Positions 1 to 12,206 of a DNA stretch of 64,000 bases are shown in pieces. Positions within the stretch are counted from its first letter, which is position 1. Every line of letters begins with the position of its first letter. Made by a program: the position numbers and the translations under genes. Source of the DNA: Cryptomeria japonica (Eukaryota; Streptophyta; Pinopsida; Cupressales; Cupressaceae); assembly GCF_030272615.1 (NCBI RefSeq), contig NC_081410.1:227078915-227142914 (forward strand), given 5' to 3'. The notes under the pieces were generated by a model. The model was not told the origin of the DNA and did not search any database. It was given only the letters and a program-made list of their open reading frames with translations.

Positions 1-800
1 GTTCATGCAGCTTGTTTACCCGATATTCCTCATCTAGTATGAGGCCTTTCAAAGATACCCCGAGAGAGGGTATTTCTACCTCAAGAGGTAGAATTGCCTT
101 TGATCAATACACCAATGAATATGGTGTAGTCCCTGTAGGTTTTTTAATACTAGTCTTTTATGCCCAAAGTGTCGGATTGAGTTGTACATTCCAATCCTTG
201 CGTGCATCATTTACTGTTTTCTTGAGGATTTTTAGAATTGTTTTATTTGATGCATCTTCTTGACCATTCCCTTGTGGATAGTAAGGTGTGGAGAAGCGAT
301 GTTGGATTTTTAATCTTTCACATAGCTCTCATATGTATTGATTTTTGAAAGGACGCCTGTTGTCTGTGATAATGGAACTAGGAATGCCATATCTGCAAAT
401 GAGATAATTGAGAATAAATGAGGCAATTTGTTTTCCAGTTACAGTGGTCATCGGGACTGCTTCAATCCACTTTGCAAAATACTTTGTTGCAATGATAATG
501 AACTTATGTCCATTTGAAGAAGAAGGATGAATTTTCCCTACTAAATCAAGTCCCCAGTAACAGAAAGGCCAAGATGTGGTAAATGGCTGCAACTCCTGTG
601 CTGGTGCATGGATAATATTGCCATGAATTTGGCACTTAGGATATTTATTTTCAAATTGATAAAGACCATTTCTCCATTGTCGGCCAATAATATCCCATTC
701 TCAGAAGTTTCTTGGTGAGAGTAGGACCACTTGAATGCGTATCGCAGATACCCTTGTGAATCTCATGCAAGGCAGAGTCAGATTCATTACGATCAAGGCA
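1..800 (-). pseudogene. Integrase fragment of the 1-7690 element
   Basis: The longest open part (329-592) reads through the integrase core, with GLDLVGKIHPSSSNGHKF around the first catalytic Asp and RYGIPSSIITDN around the second. Across frame breaks in 1-330 the minus strand still reads as the part following the catalytic Glu (a YPQ-NGQ-like motif, then the Tat-type VEIPSLGVSLKG). A decayed HHCC zinc region and a HAPAQEL-like linker lie at about 600-800. Integrase would insert the cDNA into chromosomes. Several stops and frameshifts make it non-functional. Confidence 0.8.
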
Positions 801-1560
801 TCAAAGAAGAGTACCATCTAGACCTTGATGGTAAAGTGTGGTAGCAGTTAAGGTATAACGAGCGACTTGCCGAATGAAGTTGCATGTTTGGTTGCGAGAT
901 AGGTCGAGTGGAAGGGTATTTTTCTTAAGATAATCATAGATTGTCCCATATAGAGGTGAGTTTGAACCTATTAAGGCATAGATGACTTGGGATGCAGAAT
1001 TGTCATAGGCTGGGGAAAATAATTGCTCTACCAGGAACTCATAATGATGATGTTTCTCTGGAATTTGTAGCAATGAAGTGATGGTGGCCATTGCATCGAC
1101 CAATTTGTTGTCCAAGCTTGGTATTTGTTCAAAGGTGATGTGTATAAAGTACTGTTTGAAATCATCCACCATTCTCTTGTATGGCAACAACTTATCAACC
1201 TTTGTCTGATATTCATTGTTGATCTGATTGATGACTAATTGAGAATCCCCATAGACTCTCAATTCCATGATTTTCCATTCCACAACCATTTTGATTCCTA
1301 TTACCAAGGCTTCATATTCAGCGATGTTGTTGGTGCATGGAAACATCAGTTTATAAGATCATGGAATTGTATGCCCTTTTGGAGTGACGAACAAGATACC
1401 AACACCTAATCCATGTTCGGTATATGAACCGTCAAAGTACAAGGTCCATTATTTGGGTGTGACAGTGAGTACATCCATGTATGGAAATTCCACCTGCATT
1501 GGTTGTTGATCTCATAGTGGTGCTTCAGCCAGTTGATCTGCAATTACATGTCCTTTGATA
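801..1560 (-). pseudogene. Second (archaeal-type) RNase H fragment
   Basis: The open part at 801-1346 contains NNIAEYEALVIGIKMV, VYGDSQLVINQI and LDNKLVDAMAT. These are the Glu, Asp and Asp regions of the additional RNase H of Tat elements. Upstream, 1346-1560 still reads as the YFDGS strand with breaks. The domain would degrade RNA in RNA:DNA hybrids during reverse transcription. Its presence beside the usual RNase H (1578-1928) is the main reason for the Tat assignment. Confidence 0.75.
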
Positions 1561-1577
1561 GCCCGATGTTCTGTGTA

Positions 1578-1928
1578 CTAGATATCAAACTCACTAAGAA
1601 TCATGACCCATTTAGCCAATCGACCTGTAAGAGCTGCTTTTTTGAGTAAATACTTGAGAGGATCAATTTTTGCTACCAGCTTGATTGTGTGTGCTAGCAT
1701 GTAGTGGTGGAACTTTTGAGAGGCGAACACCATAGTGAAGCAAGCCTTCTCAATGAATGTATAATTTAGCTCATATCCATTTAATGTCCTGTTGATGTAA
1801 TAAATAGCTCGTTCCTTGCCTTCTGAATCTTCTTGTGCTAGCAATGCCCCCAATGATACTTCAGTTGTTGATATGTAGAGAATGAGCGGCTTGTCTGCTA
1901 TTGGTGGTACCAAAACTAGCGGATTCAT
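1578..1928 (-). pseudogene. RNase H (first copy) fragment
   Basis: The peptide reads PLILYISTTEVSLGALLAQE, then AIYYINRTLNGYELNY, CFTMVFASQKFHHYML and DPLKYLLKKAALTGRLAKW. This is the Ty3-type RNase H that follows RT. The first catalytic Asp (usually in a DAS-like motif) is not visible; ISTTE stands there. Loss of this residue is typical where a second RNase H has taken over. It continues from RT (2070-3113) after a frame break. Confidence 0.75.
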
Positions 1929-2069
1929 CAGATATTGCTTGATCTGGTGGAATGATTCCTCACACTTGTCTTCACATCTAAAAGGTATATTCTTGTGTAG
2001 TGGATGATTGAAAGGGATATATTTGTCTGCTAGTTGAGCTATGAATTGCCATATAGACTGTAGTCATCC

Positions 2070-3113
2070 TTATAGAGATCTGAGTTGGCTAATGTTCCTA
2101 GGAGGTGGCATCTCCATGATGGCATGTACCTTTGCTGGATCTACTTCAATGCCCTTTTGTGACACAATGTAGCCTAATAGTTTGCTTGATGTTACCCCAA
2201 AGACACACTTCTTAGGGTTTAGTCTGACCTTGAATTGCTCCAATATTTGAAAGATTTTATCTAATATGCCCAGATGTTCTGCTCGAGTGAATGATTTAGC
2301 TAGTAGAACATCCACATAGTCCTCCATGAAGGTATGCATCATATCGTGGAAGATTGTCGTTATGCCTCTTTGATAAGTTTCCCCAACATTCTTCAAGCTG
2401 AAAGGCATGACATTCCAACCATATGTTCCCCATGGACAGGTGAATGCAGTTTTATCTTGATCCTTTGGGGCAATTTTGATCTGATTATAGCCAGAGAAAC
2501 CATCCATTAATGATAACATTGTGTGGCCTACTGTTAGATCCACAATTATGTCGATGCTTGGTAAAGCAAAGTCATCCTTCGGACATGCTTTGTTGACATT
2601 TTTAAAATCTGTGCATATTCTGATGCTTCCATCAGGCTTTAAAACTAGTACAATGTTTGAAATCCATTCAACATAGTTTATAGGTTGAATGAATCCGACA
2701 TCTAATAACTTCTTTAGTTCATCTTTGACCAATAATTCTACATGTGGATTCATTTTTCTTAATTTATGTTTGACTGGCTTAGCTCTTGGAGTGATGGATA
2801 GATGATGCATGACCAGGTTTGGATCTATTCCAGGCATATTAGCATAGGACCAAGCAAAATTGATTTTCTTTTCCTTGAAGAATTTGATAAAATTTGGTTG
2901 CTCTTCTTTTGTCAGTGATTCTGCTACGTGTATGGCTTTGACTTGTGCTTCAGTACCGATGTTTATTGATTGAGTTGGCTCAATCAATATGGGTGAACTT
3001 TCTTGATAATGTTTAGGAAGAGTGTCAAGTCTCTCATCCTTAGGTGCCTCAAAAAGGTTTTCACCTACAGATTTGTCCTTTATTTCTACTTTGTTTTGAT
3101 CTAATACTATCAT
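2070..3113 (-). pseudogene. Reverse transcriptase fragment with damaged YVDD box
   Basis: A 347-residue open stretch covers most of RT: FAWSYANMPGID near the N-terminus, RICTDFKNVNKACPKDDF (fingers), MDGFSGYNQIKIAP with the first catalytic Asp, WNVMPFSLKN, then EDYVDVLLAKS. The catalytic box should be YVDD; here the second Asp is Val (codon GTT on the minus strand, 2307-2309), which should abolish polymerisation. The stretch ends at RNISQLRSL, where a stop breaks it from RNase H. Confidence 0.85.
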
Positions 3114-3913
3114 TGACTAGTTTTCAACATTAGATCCTTTGTTTCTTTCATTTTTGCGACTGAGAGACTTGGCACTCCCCTGATTGCAGATATCGTCATT
3201 TTGTTCACTGGTAGAGCATGTTTTTGGGTTGACTAAACATAGATATTGGACAATGGATTCATCATCTGGGAATATTGGTATATCATGGTGTTCAAGTTCC
3301 CCCCAGTCTATGAGATTAGGATATATGAGCGGTAAGGAGTCATTTGGTGGGTTGAGGTTGGCTGCGGTTGGCTGCGGTAAGTGTCATGATATAGGCATCA
3401 TTATAGTTGTTTGGGATACTTGTTAAGTTTATGATATTGTCAAGGTCTTTGATGGTATCATCTTCGATGTAGCCCTGTTCATATTATTGTTGCTTGTTCT
3501 CATTAGCCTCGTAGATATGTCATGGTCCAAAGTCAAGTGGTCAAGATTTTGCACCTTGTCCCTCCTGAAAAAGGGGTGTGTATGAATGGATGGTATCTAC
3601 TTCATATCTTCAATAACATCGGAAAAACTACCCCATTCATATTCATTAGAATTAGTTTCAAAATTACTGTCCCAGAGTATCTCGTTGCTTCTAATAGGTA
3701 TGTTGTACGATGATAAAAGATCTCTAACAATTGGTACCAGTCTTGTAGTTTTTTTTAATTTGGAATCGGAGCCTGCTTGTACCCTTCGCATTTGTTCATA
3801 CATTGTTTCCCTTTAGTGAATGGTAATTTCTTCGGGTGGTGGCTCTACCTTGGTTTGATCAGGTTCTTGCACATGATGCACTTTCTTATAAGAGGCTTCT
3901 TCCCTTTGAATGG

Positions 3914-4573
3914 CTAGTTCATCTTGTCGTTTCTCATTTTCTTTCTCTTTCCTTGTCGTTTCTGTGGCTTGGTATGGTGCCTCTTGCCATGAATTTTCAT
4001 TATATTTCTTCTTTGCTCTCCATTGAGGTTTCTAATATTTATTTTCTTTTGTCTAGGTGGTACATGTTGTCCATATCCCAGTCTTGTTTTGTCTCTTGCA
4101 AATTGTGAAGGAAGTTGCAGAGGTTTTGTAATGCCTTCTTGACACTTGCCTATAGGTCCTTTGTCATTGTATCCCATATGTTGCATGATCCGGAATCCTT
4201 TTCCATATTGTTGTGTTGATATGGCCACCTCTATGGTAGCAGCTCTAACTTCTTCTTCATCCTTGCATAGCCAACAAAGGATGTCTTTCATTGGCCAGTG
4301 TACCCAATTGGATAAATTTACCATCAAACTTGGTGATGGGTTGTGTTTCTTGATGTGTTGATGCAGAAGGTTGTCCATAAGATTTTGGTGATGTTGGCAA
4401 TTTTGATAGGCATAAGGGTTCAAAAGAGTACTCCCCATGCCTTGATCTTCGATTTTCATCTTTTGTTTAAAGTCTATGGCTAAAGACTTGAGTTCTTCTT
4501 GATGATGATTGGGTATCGAGGAAGCTTGGGCTTCCCTGTTGTGTGGAACCACGCTATCTTGAGATACCCCCAT
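3914..4573 (-). pseudogene. G-patch-containing linker between protease and RT
   Basis: This 219-residue open stretch includes YGKGFRIMQHMGYNDKGPIG and then GITKPL and KTRLGYG, spaced like a G-patch (aromatic-G-x-G, then a hydrophobic GY-x-GKG core). It lies between the protease (4600-5287) and RT (2070-3113). The same module sits at the same place in the intact element (residues 607-650 of its polyprotein). G-patches are short glycine-rich modules that bind nucleic acid or RNA helicases. The C-terminus is Lys/Arg-rich. The role here is inferred. Confidence 0.6.
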
Positions 4574-4599
4574 AGCATTGCAATGCTGAAAAGTGTTAT

Positions 4600-5287
4600 T
4601 ATCTACAGATATGGAAATTTCCTATCCATTGTATGAGAACTTGATACATTGATGATATGTCGAAGGTACTGCTTACATTTCATGTATCCATGGATGACCC
4701 AATAGAATATTGAATGTTAAGTCTATGTCTAAGAATTGGCACATCGTGTCCTTTTGTATTGGTACAACCTGAATAGGTAGTATCATTGTTCATTTGGATG
4801 ATCTTTCTTCATCATCATAGGCTTTGATGGTGATCTTCTTATTTGGATCAATAGACTACTCAGAGAAGCCCAATGCATGGATAAGCTTTAAAGTACAAAC
4901 ATTGAGACCAGCTCCTCCATCTATTAACACTCTTTTAACTCGATGTTTATAGACTAAGAATTTGATATGGAGCAGAGTGTTATGTGGATGATTCAAGGAA
5001 ACATCATCTTGTTTAGAAAATGTAAGGTTATGAGGCCCTATCATATGAGCCACCATGGCTTGGAATCGATCAATGTCTAGATCTTTTAGAAGGTTTGTTT
5101 CGACAAGTGCTTTCTCTAAGATGTCTTTGTGTTTTGGTGAGAGTTTGAGCAACTCGAGTATGGAAATCTGAGTGGGAATTCTCCACAGTTGATCAACCAA
5201 GTTATATTGGGTCTTGGGGATAGTTGTGGATGTTGATGTATTCCCTTTCAAGACGTATTTTTGTGCTCTGGTTGTCACATTGATCAA
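4600..5287 (-). pseudogene. Retroviral-type aspartic protease fragment
   Basis: The open part (4856-5287) contains YNLVDQLWRIPTQISILELL, a pre-protease segment also found in the intact element. It is followed by KRVLIDGGAGLNVCTLKLIH, the D-[GST]-G active-site turn of retropepsins. After a stop at 4856 the reading continues to about 4600 with a LLGHPWIHEM-like strand and AVPSTYHQ, which align with LLGRPWIHGMQAVPSTLH in the intact copy. Protease would cut the polyprotein. Confidence 0.75.
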
Positions 5288-5536
5288 TGCATGTTCTTGT
5301 TTGTCCTTAATTTTTATGACATTTAATTGGTTGTCATCTATTGATATGTGATTGATGGTGTTATTTTATAGGTGATTTATATGAGCTCCTCTGATATTGT
5401 TTGATGTTGAATCTCCTCCCTTTTTGTAATTCAGAAGAGGATTTTTAAAGGCATCATGGTCACCATTTGTTTTGTGACTATCAACTATTAAATTATCTCT
5501 ATCGATCATGTCCTAAATGATGTTCTTAAGCCTCAT

Positions 5537-5578
5537 ACAATCATTTGTGTGATGTCCTTTGTTGCGATGAAAATAACA
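5537..5578 (-). pseudogene. Gag variant zinc knuckle
   Basis: The minus strand reads CYFHRNKGHHTNDC followed by MRLKNII. This resembles the C-x2-H-x4-G-H-x4-C form of the nucleocapsid knuckle used by many plant Ty3 gags. A stop follows within about 15 codons. The stretch 5579-5863 is Asn/Thr-rich, low in complexity and broken. This knuckle has no counterpart in the intact element. Confidence 0.6.
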
Positions 5579-5863
5579 AAAATGCAAGTCATTCCACCAA
5601 GGTGGTTTGACCTGGGGTTCAAAGTTGTTCACAGTTGGCAATGTGATAATCTTATTCGTAAAGAGTTCTCGAAACACTGATTCTAAGATTTTCCCTAACG
5701 GTGTGTAGATGCGCCTATATAGGAAAGTATTGGTGTTGCCTCTCTGGTTTGCATTATTCCCTCGGTTAGTGTTTTTTCCTTGGTTATTGTTGTTGCCTTG
5801 GTTAGTGTTATTACCTTGGTTAGTGTTGTTGGTGTTTGATGTTGAACTTCCTTGATTGGTATT

Positions 5864-7126
5864 CTACGGATAAGTGTTAGTGCCTTGATTAACACTTTTG
5901 TTTTTGTTAGATGGTGGATTACTTGATAAACCTAACACCAGCTGTTTGGATTTCACATTATTAGCATCAACTACCCCATCATTAACAACATTTTTGTTCC
6001 TTGTCCAAAATCTAGATTTGTCTAAAGTGTTGTTGTTATTTTGATTGTTAAAGGGGTTAGTGTTTGATGAGTTAACTCCTTCCTTAAAGAACTTTAATGT
6101 TCCTTTCTTGATGTAGGCTTCCTCTACTTGGATTTTTTTTTCTATCAACTTGGAAAAAGATGGTATGCATTGGAGTTTGAGTTGATAACTCATCTCACTA
6201 TTTAGATTATCGATAAAGATCTCCATCTTTTCCTTTTCAGGCACATCTTGAGGATATCTCAAAACCATGCGTCTGCACTGCTGAAGAAACACCATGAACA
6301 TTTCATTGTTCTTTTGTTTGGTGTTACACACATCTAGCATGGTGATTGCATGTTGAATTTTATAGGAGTATTGCATGATAAATTTGTTTACCAACTCATC
6401 AAATGATCTGATGGGAGGTGTAAGTTTAGACAACCACTCCATGGTTTGCCTCCCAAACTTCTTGGGAATAGTCTCATTAAGTAAGTGTCATCGTGAGCAA
6501 ACTCTAGGCTTATGGTACAAAATTCCCGAATGTGATCACAGGGATCACTTTTACCATCGTACTTGTCATACTTTGGTATATCTTAATTTGGGGGAAAAGG
6601 TACCATGTTCAATCTCCTATCAAAAGGATAAGGACAGATTTCATCCAAGGAGTATCACACTTTGGTTCCTTGTTGCATGTCCTGCATTTGTCTTTGCAGC
6701 GTTTGGATTTGTTATGTAAGAGTGACCATGGGTGCATTTGTACTTCGAGGGAGAGCTTCCTCTCTCTTATTAAGATTGTCCCAATTGCGGGCATGGTTGT
6801 GTTCATGGGTGTTGTCTTTCTCATGTATGTTTTTTGGATCATGTGTTTCTTCTTCTCTTTGTTGGTCTTGATAGGCATAATCTAGACCTTGTTCTTAAAA
6901 TTATTTTGTCCATATTCCTTAAGTTTTCGATATCAAAATCTTCAATAAGTTTAACTCCTTTGCTAGTTAGCATAAGTATATATTTTTCCTTGTCTGCTTC
7001 AATAAGTCTTTCCATGAGCCTTTGGAATGATGGGTTTTCTTGACACTCTTGGAGAAGTTCCTTGGTGATCTTTGTTCTGCCCATATTGGCATACTCGTCA
7101 AAAGGGTTGGATAATCTACGACCCAT
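5864..7126 (-). pseudogene. Gag (capsid region) pseudogene
   Basis: The best part, 5864-6442, reads KLTPPIRSFDELVNKFIMQY, then NEMFMVFLQQCRRMVLRYP and EIFIDNLNSEMSYQLKL. This is the helical core of the plant retrotransposon gag family, including the usual sequence of a FDEL-x-F start, a W/F-x2-R region and a FI-x-NL motif. The upstream pieces 6609-6878 and 6839-7126 (ITKELLQECQENPSFQ and neighbours) look like the gag N-terminal region across frame breaks. Gag would form the virus-like particle. Confidence 0.7.
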
Positions 7127-7186
7127 ACTTGATTTTGGTTGTGATTCTCTTTATTTGTTTCTCTGAGATCGAGTGACAGTTGGCAT

Positions 7187-7690
7187 TTAGTAAATTTCTA
7201 CCATGATGAATTCTTTGTCTTCTATGGGAGTTCTGGGTGGTGTTGGCGGTTCAAGTCGAGCTTCATTATAAGTGATACAAAATTGTGGGAATAAAGCAGG
7301 ATTGACCCTTCCTCCATGATTTAGGTGTTGGTTGAATGTTTCTTTCTGAATGTAAGCTCTACTTCTCAAAGGTTCTTTGTCAAATTTGTTTGTTTTGCCT
7401 TGATATACAATCGCATTTGACACAAGAATGCGCGATGTGATGCAAAGAGTTGGTGATTGATATAGAGAAATTTATTCCTTCTCGTAAGTGCCTTAGAACT
7501 AGGGTGTCTCATTTTCAACTTAGTTTTGTGATGAAGACTTGTTCTTCTCAAAATATGAGGAGTGGTCATACACGAATGATCAAAGGTTGACATTGATGTT
7601 GGATTTGGATACTTCGTTTGACTACTCAAGTTTACTTTATCAAGTAGAGGTTTAGTTAGATTCGCCTCCACAACAAAGTGTGTCAAATGA
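7187..7690 (-). pseudogene. Probable N-terminal gag leader peptides
   Basis: Two overlapping open stretches (7187-7423 and 7366-7686) precede gag in the same direction. The first contains FNQHLNHGGRVNPALFPQF and a Pro-rich PPTPPRTP patch. No family is recognised. Position suggests the start of the gag polyprotein of the old element. Confidence 0.35.
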
Positions 7691-7699
7691 TATGGATAA

Positions 7700-9234
7700 A
7701 GTCTCCCGATATGGAAAATTGATTTGACAACTTAAGAATTAAACTAGGTATGTTGTTTTGATAGAATCCGTTGGATGGTGAAACTTTTGATCATTGTTTC
7801 TGATACTTCCTAATTTTGTTGGATGAAGTCTTATCTCAAGATAGTTGATGATTTGAAAAACTTATTCTGAAAGCACCTTGTTGAGTTTGTAATTTTTCTC
7901 ACTGATGATCGGATGTGAAATTTTGGCTGCTGAGTTTGGTAAAGGACCTAAAAGGGTATGTGAAACTGTTGATTAAATTTTCGAAAGATGACTGATTTGC
8001 TCTCTGTTTTTCCTAGTTTTGATCATGCGCTAAGACAGAAACTGAATGGGCTAAAGAATGTTCAAGATGCGCTACAGAAAGCTCTCTATGCATTATGTTG
8101 CCTCTCCTACATGCCAGTTTAGATTGTTTGAAAATGATTTCCCTGGATGGGTTATGCACTAATATGTCTCAATTACGTGCTGTTGTTTGGACTAAAAATG
8201 ATATGATATGTCTTGAATGCGCTATGTTGATATCTAAATAATAGACTAATGTCGGAAAGCACTACTAGAAATTTCACCAGTATGATACTGGTTATGCGCT
8301 AATTTGACTGATGAAAGTGCTAATTTTAGGTTGGAATGCATTGTATAATGGTCGCTACGCACTACGATGTTGCTCCTATGCGCTACTGTCATGATTGCTT
8401 TGTTTCTGCATTTTTTTGAATTTTATCACTTGTGATTTTGGTGGATGATTTTCTGAAAAAATAACTTGAAAACACAGCACATAGAAGAGATAACAATTTT
8501 GCCTATGCTAAACAAGTAGTGTATGTTCTGTGAGGATGTGTTCAAATCCTCGATGTTTTCACTGGTTTGGATAACAAATAAGACAAATCACGTAGACTCT
8601 TTATTCAAGGATCATCAACAACATCATAGCCCACTAGTCTCGATAATCCGTCAGCTCAAAAAGTTGTGTCACCCACTAGAGGGCGCATGTTTTTTTTTCC
8701 TTTTGACAGAAATTAACTCAAAGTGAATTGCTTCACAATTGAATAGTTATCTTGGGAGATATATGGTGAGTGATCTTGGGGGTGTATTCTTCCCCACCCT
8801 TGCACTATGATGTTAAAAATGTCTAGTAACTGACTCGGCTCAAAGTTCCTAGTGCTAAGGTTTTTAATCGAGCTTTTGTTCGGACTTTAGTGATAAACTC
8901 CCTCGGGAGGCTTCCCAAACTTTAGAACAAAGGCTTTATTTATCTTAAAGATACTAGGGGAAGGCTAATTGTTGAGCAAAAGTATTGAAAGGGACTTTCG
9001 TCAGCGTCCACATTTCATTATAGTGGGTTGGAACACTTGGCGATAAAGTCGTTTCCCACTTAGGTCGTTCCCCTCTCACTGGCCATTAATGACGCTCTAA
9101 GAGAAACTCAGGAGGGTAGGCCTGCTAAAGGATTTAAAATGCTTGAAGTAAAGAAATCTTTTAAGAGTGGTTTGGCTTTTTGGTCAACCCATTTAAGGGG
9201 ATAGCATATACCTTCCACTTCCGAGACAAAGCAA
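7700..9234. other. Gene-free stretch between old elements
   Basis: No coding similarity is seen on either strand. It may hold the leader and 5' LTR of the 1-7690 element, but no TG...CA boundary, primer site or second LTR copy was found. A motif close to TGCGCTA recurs at irregular intervals between about 8025 and 8390. Confidence 0.4.
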
Positions 9235-9740
9235 ACAAAGTTCTTTTTATCCTTCAAAGAAATGATTTTCTAACTTTCTATTTGGAGATGTTGCTCCAAC
9301 AAGCATGATGTTCTTTTTAGTTCCTCATAGCAATTTGTTTGTTAATCTAGGAAAGTGAAATCCTAGTCAACAAAATAAATCGTGATGTTGGTCAACAAAA
9401 GGAAAACTGTGAAATGAAATACTTCTTTGCTTTGTACAAAATAAAGTGAGGTTGTTTTTATCCTTTGCAAAATGAAAATGAATTATATTCATGCACCAAA
9501 GGAAAATGGGATTCTTTTTACCTTTTACAAACTGAAAAGCAAATTTTGTTGTTCTTTTTAGACCCAAATGAAGTGTTTTTGCCTAACTTGCAAAAATAAA
9601 AAGTTTGTTTTGTTGTTTTTTTTATCTGACAATGGAATTCCTTTTCAAACCCACATGAAGATGTAGTAAATTTTAAACCCAAAAGAAAAGATGAGATTCT
9701 TTTTAAACTTAAAGGAAAGTGAATTATTTTTATCCAACTT
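9235..9740 (+). repeat. Degenerate T-rich repeat cluster
   Basis: A unit resembling TTCTTTTTA followed by an A-rich AAATGAAA segment recurs roughly every 30-80 bases, for example near 9241, 9310, 9451, 9512, 9553 and 9697. Copies differ considerably, so this is an old tandem-like repeat. No gene is seen. Confidence 0.5.
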
Positions 9741-10003
9741 AAAAATCTAGAAAGAATTAAATTCCTACTTTAACTTCTTATAAACCTACAAGAAATTGTC
9801 AGTGACCTGCAAGAAGAAAGTTAGTGAAAAATAGAATCTATGGTGGGCTTACAAAAGCCTAATTTTTCTTCACTTCAGTTACATATATCCACATTGAAAA
9901 GATATGCATACATATTGAATAAAGCATATAGAAAGACATCTCATAATCAATCAACACAAGTATGATGAAATCAAATCAAGAGCTCGTATATCTCATCATA
10001 ATC

Positions 10004-11990
10004 TTAGTGTCTAAGAGTACAAATGATATCAACTGTCATATACAATGTCTCATCAGAGAAAAAATCATATAGGCTACAAAAATGGGGTATATAACAAAAT
10101 CGAGGAGATATAACAAATCTAGCTCTCTGTCTCTCCCTCATCACCCAGTGGAGGAGGTGGTGCCTATTGACCAACATCTTCTCTAGGTGCCCTAGCTCCC
10201 TCAGATTGAGCCATATGCCGTTAATATGGAACAACCTGTTGCGCTATTGGGACTGCTACACTATAAGCTGCAACATAATAAGATTCACGACTCGTCTGAT
10301 GCAAAACCTTTCGTTGAAGAGCATCTCACTCTGCTCTCTCCTTTGTAAGTTGTCAATCTCGCTCTACTCTCACCTCTGCAATCTATCAATCATGCTCAAC
10401 TCTGATCTTAATGATATGTTGGTCTCACTCCACCAGCTGCGTCTGTGCCACTATCAATTGTGACTACAAACCTGTCACCATCGCCCTCAAAGACCATACT
10501 ACGTCTGGTACTGTCTACTCTCTCCCAACATCTCCCTCTCTGCCTCCCTTCTCATCCCTCTGTTTCTTCACCTACCTAGGATCTTCTCTCTCCTCCTCAC
10601 CTCCAACCTCTACTGCCCTAGAACCGCTAGCCTCAACCCCAACAACTCCTAAGGATCCACCCTCCCCTCTCTATCATTGTCGATCTCCTGTTGGTGCCCT
10701 GCTTCTACTAGCACCAGGATCACCTCATGCCTGTATAGGTACATCCACTCTCTATCCCTATACCTACACTCATTCCTATACCTGACCTGGTACCTATGCC
10801 TATGCTGGTGCATCCTTCTCCACCTCCTCTATAAGAGGCGCATGCTCTCCTGGATTTGTAAACCGAGGAAAAGGATGTCTCTAAAACCAATATCTATACT
10901 AGAGAAATACCCCTACATCTGCCACATCCTCTAGATAATCCCATCTCTACGGCTGTAAACCCGCTAACTCCTACATGCTCAGCACATTTGATAATCTTGG
11001 TGCCCATCCTCATCTCTCCTCCTCCCCATATATAACATAGCCTGTGAACTCCTGGGATATACTCTGCGGTCTCCCATACTATCTCATCACCCTAGATACT
11101 ACAAATCGCTCAATAATAGACACCAAATAGCCAATGAGAGGTCTAGTCATAAACATATCTTTCCTCTGTGCTCTCCAATCGTCCTACATCTCTAGACCCC
11201 TATATAGTCTCGATACTATAGCGATCAAATCATCCAACTGCGTCCTCCAAAAGTCAGACTTGCCAAAGTGGGGTTGTGTAACATAACCTGAGTGTCGACA
11301 TACAATAGGCTAATGCGCCTCCCACGAATCATCTACAATAGGTCTGCATACCGGGATATGTTCCCATACCCATATCTGCAAAAACTAAGACACCTATTGC
11401 CATGCTCTTCCCCTCATGATAGACAATCTCATGCATCTCATGGTACATTGGAGCGAGTAAGCATAATCCCCACCCTAATCTCACTAGATGAGTCAATGAC
11501 CTCTCTAGCATCCTACCCCATCCAAATAAAAATCCATGTTGTCCTCTATGAGGCATCACAAAACAACCAATCATGTCAGCCAAAATGCAAGCTAGAGGAT
11601 ACTCTGCACCATACCTGTTAATCAAATTCTCCCAATTGATAGCATGATCAAGGATAGTCTCATCATGGAATATATGTCTAACAACCAAAATACTCGATTG
11701 TGGAATAGAATCATAATCTACCTTATCTCCAACAAATGAAATCCTCAATATCCTATAAATATCCACCAATGTGATTGTCATCTCTCCAACTGGTAAATGA
11801 AAGGTGTTATGCTCATAATGGAAACGCTCAACTAATGTAGTCAGCATACCATGATTCACACAGATATCAAGCATCTACAACAGGTATCTGAATCCACACA
11901 ACCCAATATGACCTCTTTGTGCGTCTGATAAATCATGCACTAGCCTCATCGTTGACGAATATGTACACCGAAACTGAATATCTGGCAACT
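10004..11990 (-). pseudogene. Antisense plant mobile domain (PMD) gene, degraded
   Basis: The clearest part, 11329-11874, reads HNTFHLPVGEMTITLVDIYR, then CFVMPHRGQHGFLFGWGRML and LAPMYHEMHEIVYHEGKSM. The first string is the core of the plant mobile domain (aminotransferase-like) family. It parallels CTFHLPVGELTVTLEDVYR in the antisense gene at 26811-27956. Downstream (10004-11330) the minus strand resembles the later exons with many stops. Above 11874 it continues to about 11990 after a stop. By analogy with the intact element it is an antisense gene of an older plus-strand Tat-type element, whose PPT is at 15254. It is clearly non-functional. Confidence 0.7.
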
Positions 11991-12204
11991 AAATCTGCAA
12001 AATTGAAAACATAAATCATCAATACGTGATCAAATTTGTGCTAAGAATGTGATAAACATGCTAAAGAATCCAAATATACAACATTCAAAATCAAAAATTG
12101 ATGTTTTGAACCTTTAAAACTACTTGTTGTTTTTCATATGAGTTTCCACAGACAAGCAACAACTCGTACAAGAAAACACTACGAGCCGCATGAGTAAACA
12201 TACC
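11980..12204 (+). repeat. Direct repeat, copy 1 (225 bp)
   Basis: This matches 13668-13893 at roughly 95 percent by eye, from GGCAACT through CTGCAAAATTGAA to GAGTAAACATA. It flanks the LTR-like sequence 12207-13662 on the left. It is far too long to be a target-site duplication. Confidence 0.85.
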
Positions 12205-12206
12205 TA

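Larger units (their letters stand above)
1..7690 (-). mobile_element. Old Ty3 (Tat-type) LTR retrotransposon, degraded, truncated by the window edge
   Basis: Fragments of every retrotransposon protein lie on the minus strand in the order gag, zinc knuckle, protease, G-patch, RT, RNase H, second RNase H, integrase. Two RNase H domains and no chromodomain point to the Tat branch of Ty3 elements. Stops and frameshifts occur throughout, so this copy is dead. The integrase C-terminus reads to base 1, so the 3' end and 3' LTR lie outside the window. I could not find the 5' LTR or a primer-binding site above 7690, so that boundary marks only the last gag-like peptide. Domain order and wording match the intact element at 17741-30524, except that this copy keeps a gag. 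Confidence 0.85.

Noticed and set aside
10411-10785. 124-codon plus-strand Ser/Pro/Thr-rich frame
   Set aside because: Lies opposite the degraded PMD gene and has no independent support.
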